DNA from: Fallopia convolvulus
Lineage: Eukaryota > Streptophyta > Magnoliopsida > Caryophyllales > Polygonaceae
Assembly: GCA_964016875.1 (NCBI GenBank)
Contig: OZ024726.1
Location: forward strand, 54,367,325 to 54,431,324
DNA length: 64,000 nucleotides
Direction of reading: 5' to 3'
Positions 9,823-20,829 of the stretch are shown one piece after another. The notes below the pieces were generated by a model, which was not told the DNA's origin, did not search any database, and was given only the letters and a program-made list of their open reading frames with translations. The first letter of the stretch is position 1. Every line of letters begins with the position of its first letter. The position numbers and the translations under genes were made by a program.

Positions 9823-10711
9823 TGATGATGCTCAAAATAGTAAAGTGAGATGTGGGCCCGGGGCACGAAGAACATGCAGACCCGGCGGGCCTCCTGAGGA
9901 TGATCCTAGGGCCCACCTCCATACCCACCTATTATTTTAACAAAGTTCTTCCCCCCGCGAGGTCCTCCGATACCTTGGAACGAGGTCTACACCTCGTAAC
10001 CGACTCTACCGACACGCCCGCCCACCAGGGCCACTCAGCTGGCGCCACTCTCCCAAGCCAATCACAAGCTGTCTCGCTTCTAGACCAATCGGAGCCCTTG
10101 ATCTCGGGCGTCCCACATCGGACAGTGATCAAAACTCGACTCCCCAACCCTCTATAAATAGAGGAGAACCTCATATGGAAAAGGGGTCGAAAAACATCTT
10201 GAACTCAAGAACTATCTTGCTCGTTGAAGATCGACGTGATCGAAACATCGTCAAAAGGCCTCGCTATAGACAAGTGAAGTCCACAAAAAGACTTCAAGTC
10301 TCACAAAGTTTCTACTCACATCAAAGACCTCGCTACACCATCTTGCAAGCTGTCTACACCTCACTCTCATTCACAACAAAGACTTCGTTGCCCGATCTCG
10401 CAAGTCATCAACATCGTTCCGCTAGATCAACCTCGCTCAAAAGGTCAAACAAGCAATACTTAGAATTGTCTAGCAATTAGGAGATCTCGAACATTGTTAG
10501 GTCGAGATCTCGGATAATCGTAGGAGGTCTAGGGTGTAAACTTCCAAGTGTTTGTAACCTCGTTGGTTTGCAACCTCGATGATTTGTAACTTCGTAATAT
10601 TGCAACCTCGTTGTAAAGAAAATCATAAATAAAGAAGCAAGTGTTCGCACAATCGAATATAATAATCCCGTTTCTTGTCTTTTAGCGAACGGTTTATTTC
10701 GGGTTTCATCA
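9823..10711 (+). repeat. 5' LTR of the Tat element
   Basis: 889 bp, TGATGATG...TTTCATCA. A TATA box CTATAAATA sits at 10152-10160 and marks the likely U3/R border. The downstream part repeats the hexamer ACCTCG many times (for example 10557-10615). Nearly identical to 21122-22010. Confidence 0.95.
10153..10160 (+). promoter_or_regulatory. TATA box of the 5' LTR
   Basis: TATAAATA in a TCTATAAATAGAGGAG context. RNA would begin about 30 bases on. The identical motif is at 21453-21460 in the 3' LTR. Confidence 0.7.
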
Positions 10712-10731
10712 CTGGCGCCGTCTGTGGGAAC
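10712..10731 (+). promoter_or_regulatory. Primer binding site of the Tat element
   Basis: CTGGCGCCGTCTGTGGGAAC starts directly after the 5' LTR. The TGGCGCCGTCTGTGGG form is common in plant Tat/Athila elements and would pair with the 3' end of a host tRNA. Which tRNA cannot be settled here. Confidence 0.8.
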
Positions 10732-10788
10732 TTCTTCATCCTAAGTAGTTCCTCGATTCGTGCGAACCTTAGCTTCGATTCCCTCAAA

Positions 10789-12629
10789 ATGGCTTGCCCA
10801 AACAATTTCTTCCCTCAACACCCCGACAACATGCCAGAGACTACGCAATGGACAGCCGCGGGGCCTCCGGGCTGCCCGTTCGTGGTCCCTCCGGGATGGA
10901 CGTACGTCGCCCCGCAAAACCCATTCCCATTCCAAGGCTTCGAGCAGGGCGGCGCGCCCCCGAACCCATATCCCTACTCGGCTTATGGGCAATACCAGCA
11001 GGGCTTCGCCCCTTCGTACGTCCCCTTTCCCCCCAGGGAGAAACTCACTCCGAGTACATACCCGCGTACGTCCCTAGGCGTGCGCTGGAGCCCGAGTCCT
11101 CCACCAACGGCTCGTCAACAGAGAGGCCTCCCCGAGATCCCATGCAGATCTCGCGGTCTCGATCGCGACGATCGAGGCTGCAGGAGCCAGAGTTGTCCGA
11201 AACAGCGGGGAGCGCGATGCACTACCCGAGGTCTCGATCGCACAATTCAAGGCCACCGCCTCAAAATCAAGAGGAGGCCAAGATCACCTCTCCGTTCATG
11301 GACGCGATCCGGAACGCGCCCATGCCCAAAGGCTTCTTAAGGCCGCAGATGGGGCTCTATGACGGCTCAGCGGACCCCGAGGAGCACGTAAAACACTTCG
11401 CGGTCCAGATGAACGTCAATGCCTATAATGACGCGATATTCTGCCGGGTTTTCCCAACCACCCTGGAAAAGGCCGCATTAACATGGTTCTCAAGCAAGAA
11501 GGTTGGCTCCGTGACCTCGTTCGCCCAGCTGTGTGATTCCTTTGTCACTCACTTCAGCGGCTCCAAGAAGCGCAAGAAGAACATGCGGGATCTCCGCGGA
11601 ATCGAGCAGGGGGCGAGCGAGTCTTTGGGCGCCTTCTTCACGAGGTTCACGCCCGATGTGGAGGAGATCGCGCACGTCGACGAGTCGTCGGTGCGCGACA
11701 CCCTCATGGGCAACCTGCGCATCGGGGATTTCAAGAATCGTATTTTCTTGAAGAATCCGGAGACGTACGAAAGCCTGTGCGCCCGGATCACGGCCCAAGT
11801 ATACGCCGAGGATGCCGCTAACCAGAGCTCGCGACCGCGAACTGACAAAGAGATCGTCTCTGAGGCCAAGGGGAAGGCAAAGGCGGCCGCGCCGGCTGCG
11901 CGCGACGCGTGTGTAACGCAGGCACATAACCCCAACAACAACAACAACAACAACAACAGAAACAACAATAACAACCGGAACAACAACAACAACAACAACA
12001 ATAACCGGAACAACAATCGTGGAGGCGGCGGCGGAGGTTGGAACTGCTTTGGCGGGAAACCGCGGGGTTATCGAGGCAAGGGAGGTCCTGCGTACAACTC
12101 GAATAAAAAGGGCCGTGCCAACCCCGCGTCAGGAGCCAACACCGTGCCGCAAGGCCCAAGCCAGGCTCAGGCCAACAACAACAATAACGGCGAGCAGCAG
12201 GCGCCCGCGAAGCAGGCCCGGTCTGGACAAGCGACGGCGCTTGATGGGTATATCCATACCATCTCGGGCGGGCCATCGCCGACTGGGTCAAGCCAGGCAG
12301 AGAGGAAGAGATACGCGAGGGAAAGCCATCATGAGCCCTCGGTATTTAGCGTCGCACAAACCTCGCGGGCCCACGTAGGTTTGTCCTTCTCATCCGAAGA
12401 TGCCGAGGGGCTTCACATGCCACACTCCGACCCCTTGGTGGTACACGCTCAAATGGGCTCGAAGATGGTTAAGCGAGTGCTGGTAGACACGGGATCCTCC
12501 GTGGACATCATGTACTATGGCGCGTTCGAGCAATTGGGCATCTCCGAGACATCCTTGAAGCCCTACGCTGGGAAACTCACCTCCTTCTCAGGAGACGAAG
12601 TCGACGTGGCAGGTCTCATCGACCTCTAG
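10789..12629 (+). pseudogene. Tat gag and start of protease, frameshifted
   Basis: The start is ATG 10789, in the first frame after the leader. Codons run in that frame (MACPNNFFPQ...) to about 11040, then a one-base shift near the CCCCCCAGGG run moves coding to the frame ending at 12629. The gag core (FMDAIRNAPMPKGF, LTWFSSKKVGS, FAQLCDSFVTHFSG, ESLGAFFTRF) lies at about 11296-11830. It is followed by an Asn-rich tract (AAC/AAT runs, 11930-12020), a Gly-rich patch, and protease with the active-site motif VLVDTGSSVDIMYY at about 12478-12520. A TAG at 12627-12629 interrupts the protease; homologous coding sequence continues directly after it in the same frame. The products would form the particle and cleave the polyprotein. 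Confidence 0.85.
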
Positions 12630-15600
12630 ATGACGCTAGGCACTGGCTCCACCAGGAGGACCGAGATGGTGGAGTTCATGGTGGTACGCCTGCCTTCGGT
12701 GTGGAATGCAATCATTGGGAGGGTCTCCCTGATGAAGTTCCAGGTGGTAGTGTCTATCTATCACCTGAAGATGAAGTTCCCCGTCGATGGCGGGGTTGGA
12801 GAGGTAAAAGGCAATCAGGAGGAAGGTTGCGTCTGCTACGCGACCTCTGCAAAACAGAAGTGCCCGGTGTTCATGGTGGAATCCCCCAGCGAGGCCGACC
12901 TCGAAGTCTGGGATTTCACGGTCCCCACCCCAGAGCTAGAAAGAAGGGTGATATCCCCTTTCGAGAGCGAGTCTGAGAAGATCTACCTCGGGGAATGCCT
13001 CTCGGGGGCATCGGCGACGTCGCTAGAAGCGTTGCTCGCTGGGTCCCGCGACGTGTTCGCTTGGACTACAAAGGACCTCCGGGGTGTCCCGCGGACCGTG
13101 GCCCAGCACTCTTTGAACGTCGATGTCACCACTCGCCCCGTGGTGCAGCGACGAAGAAAAATTAATGAAGAAAGGGCGAGCGCCGCAAATGACGAGGTGG
13201 CAAAATTGCTGGCTGCGGGATTCATACGTGAGGTTCAATACCCCCGGTGGTTGTCCAACGTCGTGCTTGTCAAAAAAGCCAGCGGGAAGTGGAGGATGTG
13301 CGTCGATTTCAAGGACCTCAACAAAGCCTGTCCCAAAGACAGTTACCCCTTGCCCTTGATCGACGAGCTCGTTGACTCAACCGCAGGTCACGAGGTTTTA
13401 AGCTTCCTCGACGCATACTCAGGGTACAATCAAGTTCTGATGAACCCGCGAGAAGAAGAGGAAACATCCTTCATCACCCAGCGAGGCACTTATTGCTACA
13501 AAGTCATGCCGTTTGGGCTGAAGAACGCGGGGGCCACCTTCCAACGCCTCGTCGACCGCGTCTTTAAGAGCCATCTCGGACGGAACGTGTCGGCATATGT
13601 CGACGACATTGTTGTCCGAAGCAAGACCCCTGAGGAGCATGTGGTCGACCTCGCTGAGGTCTTCGCAACTCTCAGGCGCAACCGTCTCAGCTTGAACCCC
13701 GAGAAGTGCATCTTCGGCGTGTCATCGGGAAAAATTTTGGGCTTTATGATTAGCGAGCGCGGCATCGACGCAAACCCTGCCAAGGTCGAATCGATCCTCT
13801 CAATGAGGTCGCCACGGTCTCGCACCGAGGTGCAACGGCTCAACGGTGCCGTCAACTACCTGGGGAGGTTTTGCTCCCGCTTGGCGGAAAGGTCCTTGCC
13901 CTTTTTCGCGGCTCTCAAGCAGAATGACAAGTTCGTGTGGGATGAGAGGCTTGAGCTCGCTTTCTCTGAGCTAAAGGCCTTCCTGTCAAAGCTCCCCCAC
14001 ACTGTCGCCCCCGTTGGCGGGCGAAGACTTGCAACTTTACGTGGCCGTCAGCCCCGAGACGGTCAGCGCGGTGCTAACCAGAAAGGCCACACACCCGGTT
14101 TACTTCGTGAGTCGCGTCCTCCAGCCCGCGGAGCAGCGATATTCCCCAACAGAGAAGATGGCGCTGGCAGTTGTGACCGCCGCAAGGCGTCTGCGCCCTT
14201 ACTTCCATGCGCACCCCATTCAGGTCCTGTCTGACCTCCCACTTCGACAAATTCTCCACCAGCCCGCCCTCTCCGGGCGAATGATGAAGTGGGCAGTCGA
14301 GCTCTTCGATTTCGACATCAGCTACCTCCCAAGGACCACCATGAAGGGACAGGCCCTCGCTGACTTCATGGTGGAGGTCACCTTCCCTGAGACAGAAACA
14401 AGCTCGGAAGAATGGAAGGTGTTCGTTGACGGCTCACGATGTGACGCCGGGGGTGGGGCTGGCGTATTCCTCGTTGGGACCTCGATCGAGACGGAGTACT
14501 CACTTAACTTCGCCTTCGACGCCACCAATAACGAGGCGGAATATGAAGCCATGATCGTTGGGATCGAGATGGCGCTCCTCAGTGGTGCCCGGAAAATCAG
14601 GGTCTACACCGACTCCGAGCTGGTGGCGCGCCAACTCAACGGTCAGTATGACACCAGAACGGGGTTCCTGCCCGCGTACCGAGAAAAGGTCAAAGCCTTG
14701 GTATCGTGCCTGGAAACCTTCGCGGTTGAGTCCATCCCGCGAACCTCGAACACCGAAGCAGATGCACTTGCGAGGTTAGGATCCGCCCTCCCCCTTGAAG
14801 TGGGGAACCGCGTGATGGTAGAACGAAAACTCTCGCGGAGCGTGAACAGCGAGGTTCTATCTGTCACCGCGGGGGATTGGAGGATCCCGATAACACGGTA
14901 TGTGGAGAGCGGAGTCCTCCCAGAGGACCCCGCGCAGGCCAGGAAGCTGAAAATGCAAGCGGCGCGATATTGCGTCGTGGGAAGCTGCCTTTATCGCCGA
15001 GGCTATGCTGAGCCCAACCTATTGTGCGTCCCAACCGAATCTACGGAGCACATCCTTTATGAGGCCCATGAAGGGGTCTGTGGCGGCCACCCAGGATGGC
15101 GAACCCTTTCCATAAGATCGCCCACTTGGGGTACTTCTGGCCCACCCTCCGGCAAGACGCAAGGGCCTATGTCCAGCGATGTGACGGATGTCAGAAGCAC
15201 GGTAACCTCTTGCACGCCCCGACCTCGCAGCGTCGCTCCATCCACGCGCCGTGTCCCTTCGCGATGTGGGGAATGGACATCCTCGGCCCCTTCCCCAAGG
15301 CCGTTGGTCAGGTGCGGTATATCCTGGTCATTGTCGACTACTTTACAAAGTGGGTTGAAGCACAAGCAATGGCAAAGATCACGGGGACTAAGGTCTGCGA
15401 CTTTCTGTGGAAGAACCTCGTTTGCCGTTTCGGCGTTCCCATGACCATCATGACCGACCATGGCCCCCAATTTGATTGCGAAGAGACCCGGACATTCTGC
15501 TCAGACCTGGGCATAACCCTCAAGTTCTCCTCCGTGGTCCATCCTCAGTCCAACGGCCAGGTAGAGAACGTCATTGCCCGCATCCTGTCCGATCTAAAGA

Positions 15601-16091
15601 AACGACTGGGCATGGCCCAAAGTCGCTGGGCAGAGCTCCTCCCACTCGTCCTATGGACGTACCGCACCACCGCGCGCCGCGCAACCGGAGAAACGCCTTT
15701 CGCCCTAACCTACGGGGCGGAAGTCCTAGTCCTGGTAGAAACCCTGGTCCCGTCGGCAAGGGTGTTCGATTTCGATGAAAAGGAGAATGAGGCCAATCTC
15801 AAGGTCGAGTTACTCTTCCGTGACGAGCTACGCGAGGTAGCAGATCTTCGCTCCAAGGAATACAAGCGCCGCGTGGCCATCTACCACAATAAGAAGGTGA
15901 GACCTCGATTCCTGGCCACAGGTAACCTCGTCTTAAGGCGAACCGAAGGTGGCAAACTGGACCCCAACTGGGAGGGACCCTACATCCTCGGCGAGGAAGT
16001 CGCTCCCGGAGCTTTTAAGCTCAAAGACAACGAGGGGCGTACCTTGAGCAAGACGTGGAACGTTGACCGATTAAAGAAGTATTTCGTGTAA
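12630..16091 (+). pseudogene. Tat pol: protease end, RT, RNase H, second RNase H, integrase; two frameshifts
   Basis: Frame 3 (12630 to about 14000) has the protease tail (AIIGRVSLMKF), RT with KKASGKWRMCVDF, CPKDSYPLPLID, the intact active site AYVDDIVVRS, and the thumb. A frameshift near 14005 moves to frame 1, which carries the first RNase H (LYVAVSPETVSAVL) and then a second, archaeal-type RNase H at about 14410-14790 (VFVDGSRCDAGGGAG, NNEAEYEAM, VYTDSELV, NTEADALARL). A shift near 15095 returns to frame 3 for integrase: the HHCC finger is split across the shift, with catalytic Asp in WGMDILGPF and MTDHGPQF and Glu in NGQVENV. The ORF ends at TAA 16089-16091. RT and integrase catalytic residues are all present, so the damage is mainly frame changes. 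Confidence 0.9.
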
Positions 16092-16175
16092 ACTCTCTGA
16101 ACTCCGTTACTTCTTTTTGTGAATAAAGGGTTGTGGAATTTTCAAAATCTCTCTCGAAAATAAAAACTTCGGGTT

Positions 16176-16740
16176 TTAAGTCCACCCCTCGCTTCTCGCT
16201 TGGGGTTGGAGAATCTCGTTAAGTCCAAACCTCGCTTCCCGCTTGGTGTTGGAGAATCTCGTTAAGTCCAAACCTCGCTTCCCGCTTGGTGTTGGAGAAT
16301 CTCGTTAAGTCCAAACCTCGCTTCCCGCTTGGTGTTGGAGAATCTCGTTAAGTCCACCCCTCGCTTCTCGCTTGGGGTTGGAGAATCTCGTTAAGTCCAC
16401 CCCTCGCTTCTCGCTTGGGGTTGGAGAATCTCGTTAAGTCCAAACCTCGCTTCCCGCTTGGTGTTGGAGAATCTCGTTAAATCCAAACCTCGCTTCCCGC
16501 TTGGTGTTGGAGAATCTCGTTAAGTCCACCCCTCGCTTCTCGCTTCGGGTTGGAGAATCTCGTCAAGTCCAAACCTCGCTTCCCGCTTGGTGTTGGAGAA
16601 TCTCGTTAAGTCCAAACCTCGCTTCCCGCTTGGTGTTGGAGAATCTCGTTAAATCCAAACCTCGCTTTCCGCTTGGGGTTGGAGAATCTCGTTTGGAAAG
16701 TTAGACCACCCCTCGCTTCCCGCTTGGGGTTGGAGAAACT
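16176..16740 (+). repeat. 43-bp tandem array between pol and the antisense gene
   Basis: About 13 copies, with GGAGAATCTC recurring every 43 bases from 16208 to 16681. Two unit types alternate in blocks: AAACCTCGCTTCCCGCTTGG and ACCCCTCGCTTCTCGCTTGG. Copies are 90% or more alike. The array lies just after the pol stop, a place where Tat elements often carry tandem repeats. It contains the ACCTCG hexamer found throughout this element. Confidence 0.9.
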
Positions 16741-17152
16741 CAAACAGAATACGCGAGGTCTGAGAAGGGCTCAAGACCTCGGCGTAATTATCATGCGAAG
16801 TCCGAGCAAGGCTCGAGACCTCGGCGAATTCCTGTGAAGATCCGAGCAGAGCTCATAATCTCGATGCAAAATTAGAAACACCCGATGTGGCCCGAGTACC
16901 ACAATAGTTGTGACACTCGGACCATGGGGTTGGATGAATATGGAGGGACAAGCACATGCAAATAAGCTAGAACAAACAAACAATCATGAGAAGAGGAAAG
17001 TGATATAAAAAGGTGGGGCACGTGTGCCCAGATGTTTAATTACAGACCCTGTAGGGCCACCAAAATAAAGGCCACAAAGGCCCAGACGTTCGAATTACAA
17101 GCCCCGCAGGGCCCCCAGCAAAACAAAAAACTTTTATCATTCACCAGCAGCT

Positions 17153-18275
17153 TTAACTCTTCGAGGCCTCGGCGGCGGAGTCGACGGGCACTTTGGGAGC
17201 CTCCGGGACAGGGGCTGGCGTGGCAGATGGTTGGGAACTGGGTGCGTCCGCCGCGGGCAGCGGGCCCGTAACCACAACCTCCGGGTCTTCCTCGACGAGG
17301 TTCACCACGGGAGGAACCTCACTTGCCACGGTCCCGTCCGCATTAAGAAAGAACTCACATTCCCCCTCGGGCTCCTCCCCGGTCTCTTCCCTCATAGTCT
17401 CCTCGTAGTTGGGGTTGAAGAAGACAATGCGGGGATCAATGTGCTTGTACTTGGCCACCGCCTGCTTGACACCCATGCGAACGGCCTGGTGGAACATCTT
17501 CCTTACGCTTTCCACCATCATCGCCTTGTACTCCTCCGAGGCCACGTACTTGGGACCCGCAGCATCCACCTCCTCGTTGAGCTCAACAATACGATGTCGA
17601 AGGTCGGTGATCTCATCCTCGGCCTTCGAGAGCTCCGCTTCCTTCTCCCAGAAAAATTTGTGCTCAGCGGAGAGCTTAGCCCGAAGCTCCTCATTCTCTT
17701 TCTGCAAGTTCTCAGCCACTTCCTTCGCCTTGCTCGCCTCCTCCTTCGCCCTGCTCTCCCCCTCCCTTGCCTTTGCCTCCCCCTCCGCCTTCGCAGCCGC
17801 CTTGACCTCGTCCCTCACCGCAACCTCCGTGGCTCTAACTCGCTTCTCCGCCGCAGCAAGCTCCCTCGCCTGCTTCTCGCATTCCTCCACGCGGGCTTTA
17901 AGTGTCGCCTCCATCTTCTCCATCCGCGCATGGGCGAGGTTGATGGGACTGCGGTTGTAATTATCGAAGAAGGTATGCTGCGAATTCGCAAAAACAATTG
18001 AATAGAGTAAGAAGTATGAATATAGCCGCGGAACCCAAAACAAAAGCCAAGTTCGGAAGAGTAAAACTTACCATAGCCGAGTACCTAGCAGCCTCGTCAT
18101 CAAGGGTCGCGTCTGTGAGGTTATTGGCCCATGCGACCTCCTCCTTCCACTCCTCCCGGCCCCTCCTCACCGTAGCGCCCCTAACCGGACCAGGGCAATG
18201 AAACTTGGCGGGCGAAGGACCAGCAGCGTCCACAACCCGCCCCACAAAATTAAAGTAGGGGATGACATCCCCCAC
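17153..18275 (-). CDS. Antisense accessory gene of the Tat element, C-terminal coiled-coil part (two exons)
   Basis: On the minus strand, exon 18275-18072 (...EEWKEEVAWANNLTD..., ending ARYSAM) meets a GTAAGT donor. The intron 18071-17978 ends TTCGCAG, and exon 17977-17153 continues in phase (HTFFDNYNRSPINLAHARM). The second exon is a long Ala/Glu/Lys/Arg coiled coil (about 130 residues: EKMEATLKARVEE, AEGEAKAREGESRAK, NEELRAKLSAEH). It is followed by a conserved-looking block (FHQAVRMGVKQAVAKYKHID) and an acidic, Pro-rich tail ending at TAA 17153-17155. Function unknown; antisense accessory ORFs are known from several Tat elements. A frame break near the C-run at 18325 separates it from the upstream part. 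Confidence 0.7.
17978..18071 (-). other. Intron of the antisense accessory gene
   Basis: 94 bp, minus strand, with donor ATG|GTAAGT at 18072/18071 and acceptor TTCGCAG|CAT at 17978/17977. Removing it keeps phase 0. The two flanking frames are open on either side but do not join without it. Confidence 0.7.
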
Positions 18276-18700
18276 CGAAAAACCTCGTTGCCCGTCCGCC
18301 CGGTGTTTCTTCTTCTTCTCCCCCCCCGAGGAGACTCCGCGCCCTTCCGTTTATGCCCGGCTCCGTCGCCAGACCCCCGCGAAGTCTGGGACGTCGTCTT
18401 CGCGACGTCCCTCTTGGCCGGGGGCAACTCGGAGGTTTTCTCCCCGGACGTCCTCGAAACGTCCCCCTTCGGTGGGGCCCCCTCAGGGGTCTTCCCCCCG
18501 GACGTTTTGGGTGGCGGAGGTATCGATGTCGGTTGGGGGTGGGCGGCCTCGCTTGCGAGGTCGGCTCCTTTATAACGACCCCATGTTGGCCTTGGGGTCT
18601 CGGAGCGTTGGAGGAAGAAGTCACAGGCCTTTTGCCCTGCGACTTCATGGTGAGAGCGCCAAACAGGTCCACTGTCAAAAAAGCAAGGGAGAGTAACAAT
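18276..18700 (-). pseudogene. Middle segment of the antisense gene, basic and Pro-rich, frame-broken
   Basis: After a likely acceptor (TTTTTTGACAG) near 18680, the minus strand reads DLFGALTMKSQGKRP and then Pro/Arg/Ser-rich sequence. Homopolymer C runs near 18320 and 18495 shift the frame, so two overlapping frames each cover part (MKSQGKRPVTSS... and MPPAKRDVAKTTSQ...). It resembles a nuclear-localisation-like basic linker between the two conserved parts. Exact exon borders are not certain. Confidence 0.45.
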
Positions 18701-18772
18701 TTAGATCAAGAGAGAAAACCATACGGACCGACGAGATCTCACACCTCGCGTCCCAAGGACGACGTCAAAACA

Positions 18773-19873
18773 CTAAATCCAACAAGGCAGGTAAAAAAAA
18801 GGGGGTTGAGTACCCTCTTTGCCCTCGCTAGGGGGGAGGCTGAGAGTCAGGTCGGCCCGCTCAAGCCGGTCCTGAGAGAGATATACCTGGTACGGTGCCT
18901 GACTCGCTGTAGCGTATCGGGCCTTGAGTGCTTTTAGCTCGTCAACCGTATGCGGGCACACGCACCGAACAAAGGAGCCCGGCGCCACCGGAAAATTGAG
19001 GTATCTCCCTGTGGGATCTCGGACCAAGAACCAATTCGGCTTCCACGTCCCGACGTTGGATGGAGCATTGGTGATTTTGATGTTCGGTGTGCTGAGATTG
19101 ATAAGACAGGACCGAGGTTCCCTCCTCGCTAGGAATAGGGCCGACAAGATGTCAAAATCCGGCCCGTCCCCAAGTTCACGATTGCGGATCGTGTAGGCAC
19201 ACAACAGCCGCCAAGCGTTCGGGAACAACTGCGCGGGACAAATCTGCATGGCCCACAGATAATCGACGATATGTTGGGCCAGAGGTAGCCTGAAACCCGC
19301 CTGAAGACTGAAAAGGTGCACGACCGCGCACCTTTCGTAGGACGCCAAGGAGCAGCCCCCCTCCTCGGGAAGTGCCAACTCAACTCCCTCGGGCCAAGCA
19401 AAGTCCTTGGCAATCTTTACGAGGTCTTCGTGCTTGAGCTCGGTGGCCATCCCCCCGGACAGATGGGCCTTGGGAGTACCTGGGGTCTTGGGGATCCGTT
19501 TTTCAAGGACATGCAGGACGCGGGACACGGCGTCGGTGATATACGCCGCAGGAAAGCTCGGAGGCACATAGGGGATGGGGGCCGAGGCCGTGTCCGCACC
19601 TGACCTCGCCACCAAATCATTAACAACCTCATCTGGGGTGGAAGACGAAGCCATTTCAACACCCGACGACGCGCGAAATCGGGAGAAGCGCGAATTAATA
19701 GAAGCCTCGGAGTCACTCGAAGAAGGGTCGCTGAAAACCAGCGAAGGGGACCTCGGGTTCTGAGAATCGCTGGGTTCTACGCTTCCCGTGGACTCCGAAA
19801 CCTCCTCGTAAAAACCCTCTTGAACCTTGAAAGCAAAGCCGGGTGGGGGGCTCACAGAGGCTCTCCTAGGCAT
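18773..19873 (-). CDS. Antisense accessory gene of the Tat element, N-terminal 'putative gypsy type transposon' domain
   Basis: Start ATG 19873 (MPRRASVSPPPG). A Ser/Pro-rich acidic leader is followed by a conserved globular block at about residues 140-290 (KIAKDFAWPEGVELALP, CAVVHLFSLQAGFRLPLAQH, NAWRLLCAYTIRN, WKPNWFLVRD). I recognise this as the plant domain labelled 'putative gypsy type transposon' (Pfam PF04195, Transposase_28). The coding part probably ends at a donor after APYQ near 18890; the remaining codons to the stop at 18773 would then be intron. Despite the domain's name, no catalytic role is established. The gene is convergent with pol. Confidence 0.65.
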   Translation of the reverse strand: MPRRASVSPPPGFAFKVQEGFYEEVSESTGSVEPSDSQNPRSPSLVFSDPSSSDSEASINSRFSRFRASSGVEMASSSTPDEVVNDLVARSGADTASAPIPYVPPSFPAAYITDAVSRVLHVLEKRIPKTPGTPKAHLSGGMATELKHEDLVKIAKDFAWPEGVELALPEEGGCSLASYERCAVVHLFSLQAGFRLPLAQHIVDYLWAMQICPAQLFPNAWRLLCAYTIRNRELGDGPDFDILSALFLARREPRSCLINLSTPNIKITNAPSNVGTWKPNWFLVRDPTGRYLNFPVAPGSFVRCVCPHTVDELKALKARYATASQAPYQVYLSQDRLERADLTLSLPPSEGKEGTQPPFFYLPCWI

Positions 19874-19909
19874 GAAAAGAACGACGTCCAGGCCGCGGAA
19901 GGCTAACAC

Positions 19910-20661
19910 CTGGAAAAGAAAGAAGTGTTGAGACATCGGGCAAAATAACCAAGGAAAAACAATGCGAGGTTATAACCTCGAAAGCAAAACGACGCGAGGT
20001 CATGACCTCGAATGGAAGAGAGTGCGAGGCAACGACAACAAAAGGAAGAACAAGACGAGGTCATGACAGCGTCTGGAAGAAAGGGAATTCGAGGTCATAA
20101 GAGACGAAGAGCCACGTGGCACCCTAGGGGCTACTCTGACAAGATAGGACAGCGATAGAGAAGTCGAAGTGCCAAAAAGAGGAAAGAGAAGGAGAAATGG
20201 AGGCCAGCGGTGGAAGGCAGCGGCGGAGACCCTAACGTCCCATCAATCAGCCATCGAGACGTTTGGGTTTCCAAGGGTCTCAAAATTCAAAACCGCCGAA
20301 AGAAAGCGCAGAGACCCGACCGTCGGTTGGAGGGCGAGGGGTTCGAGTGCATGGCGGTCGCCACCCTCACCCCACCATCCCGCCACCATGACGCTGGCGC
20401 AAAACACCAAGAAACGACCTTTGCCCGCTAGGGCACAAGGCCGAGCAAAAAAAAAAAGAAAGAAACAAGAAAAGAGCAAAGAAAGATGGCGGAGAAAGCG
20501 CGCAGACGTTCATGCCGACACCACCACCGTCGTTTCGCTGCCGAGTCACCGAAACGAAACGCCAGGCGGTACACCATCGCCCCTCCAGGGGCGCAGAACA
20601 GAAAGGGAAGATCAAAAGCCAAAAACACCGAAAAACAGGAAGAAGAAGGTCGAGAACTTAC
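19910..20661 (-). other. Likely 5'-UTR intron of the antisense gene, with palindromes
   Basis: Minus-strand donor AACAA|GTAAGTT at 20662/20661 and acceptor TTCTTTTCCAG at 19911-19910, about 36 bases before the ATG at 19873. The intron holds perfect 16-bp palindromes CGAGGTTATAACCTCG (19965-19980) and CGAGGTCATGACCTCG (19995-20010), and degenerate copies further on. Plus-strand open frames here have no recognisable domain. Confidence 0.45.
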
Positions 20662-20820
20662 TTGTTAAAAGCCGGCGAAGAAAGGGCGAAGGCACAACTG
20701 GCAGAAGGCGAAGGCTTGTCGGAAACCGTCTGGAGAACCGCTAGCGAGAAACCGAAAAGGCAAAGAGAGAGGGCGAAAATGTTGAGAGAGAAGATGGAAG
20801 GGAAGCGTGTGAAATGCGCT

Positions 20821-20829
20821 CTTATAAAG
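20821..20829 (-). promoter_or_regulatory. Putative TATA box for the antisense gene
   Basis: Minus strand CTTTATAAG, followed about 25-60 bases on by a pyrimidine-rich leader (CTTCCCTTCCATCTTCTCTC). Transcription would start near 20790, run leftward through the leader, the 5'-UTR intron and the coding exons, and oppose LTR-driven transcription. Confidence 0.45.

Noticed and set aside
16176..16740. CRISPR-like array
   Set aside because: The 43-bp units are contiguous with no unique spacers and lie in a plant retrotransposon.
17231..18001. Plus-strand open frames at 17231-18001 and 17409-17960
   Set aside because: They are complementary to the codons of the antisense coiled coil (Leu/Ser-rich mirror of Glu/Lys/Ala) and do not continue past the exon.
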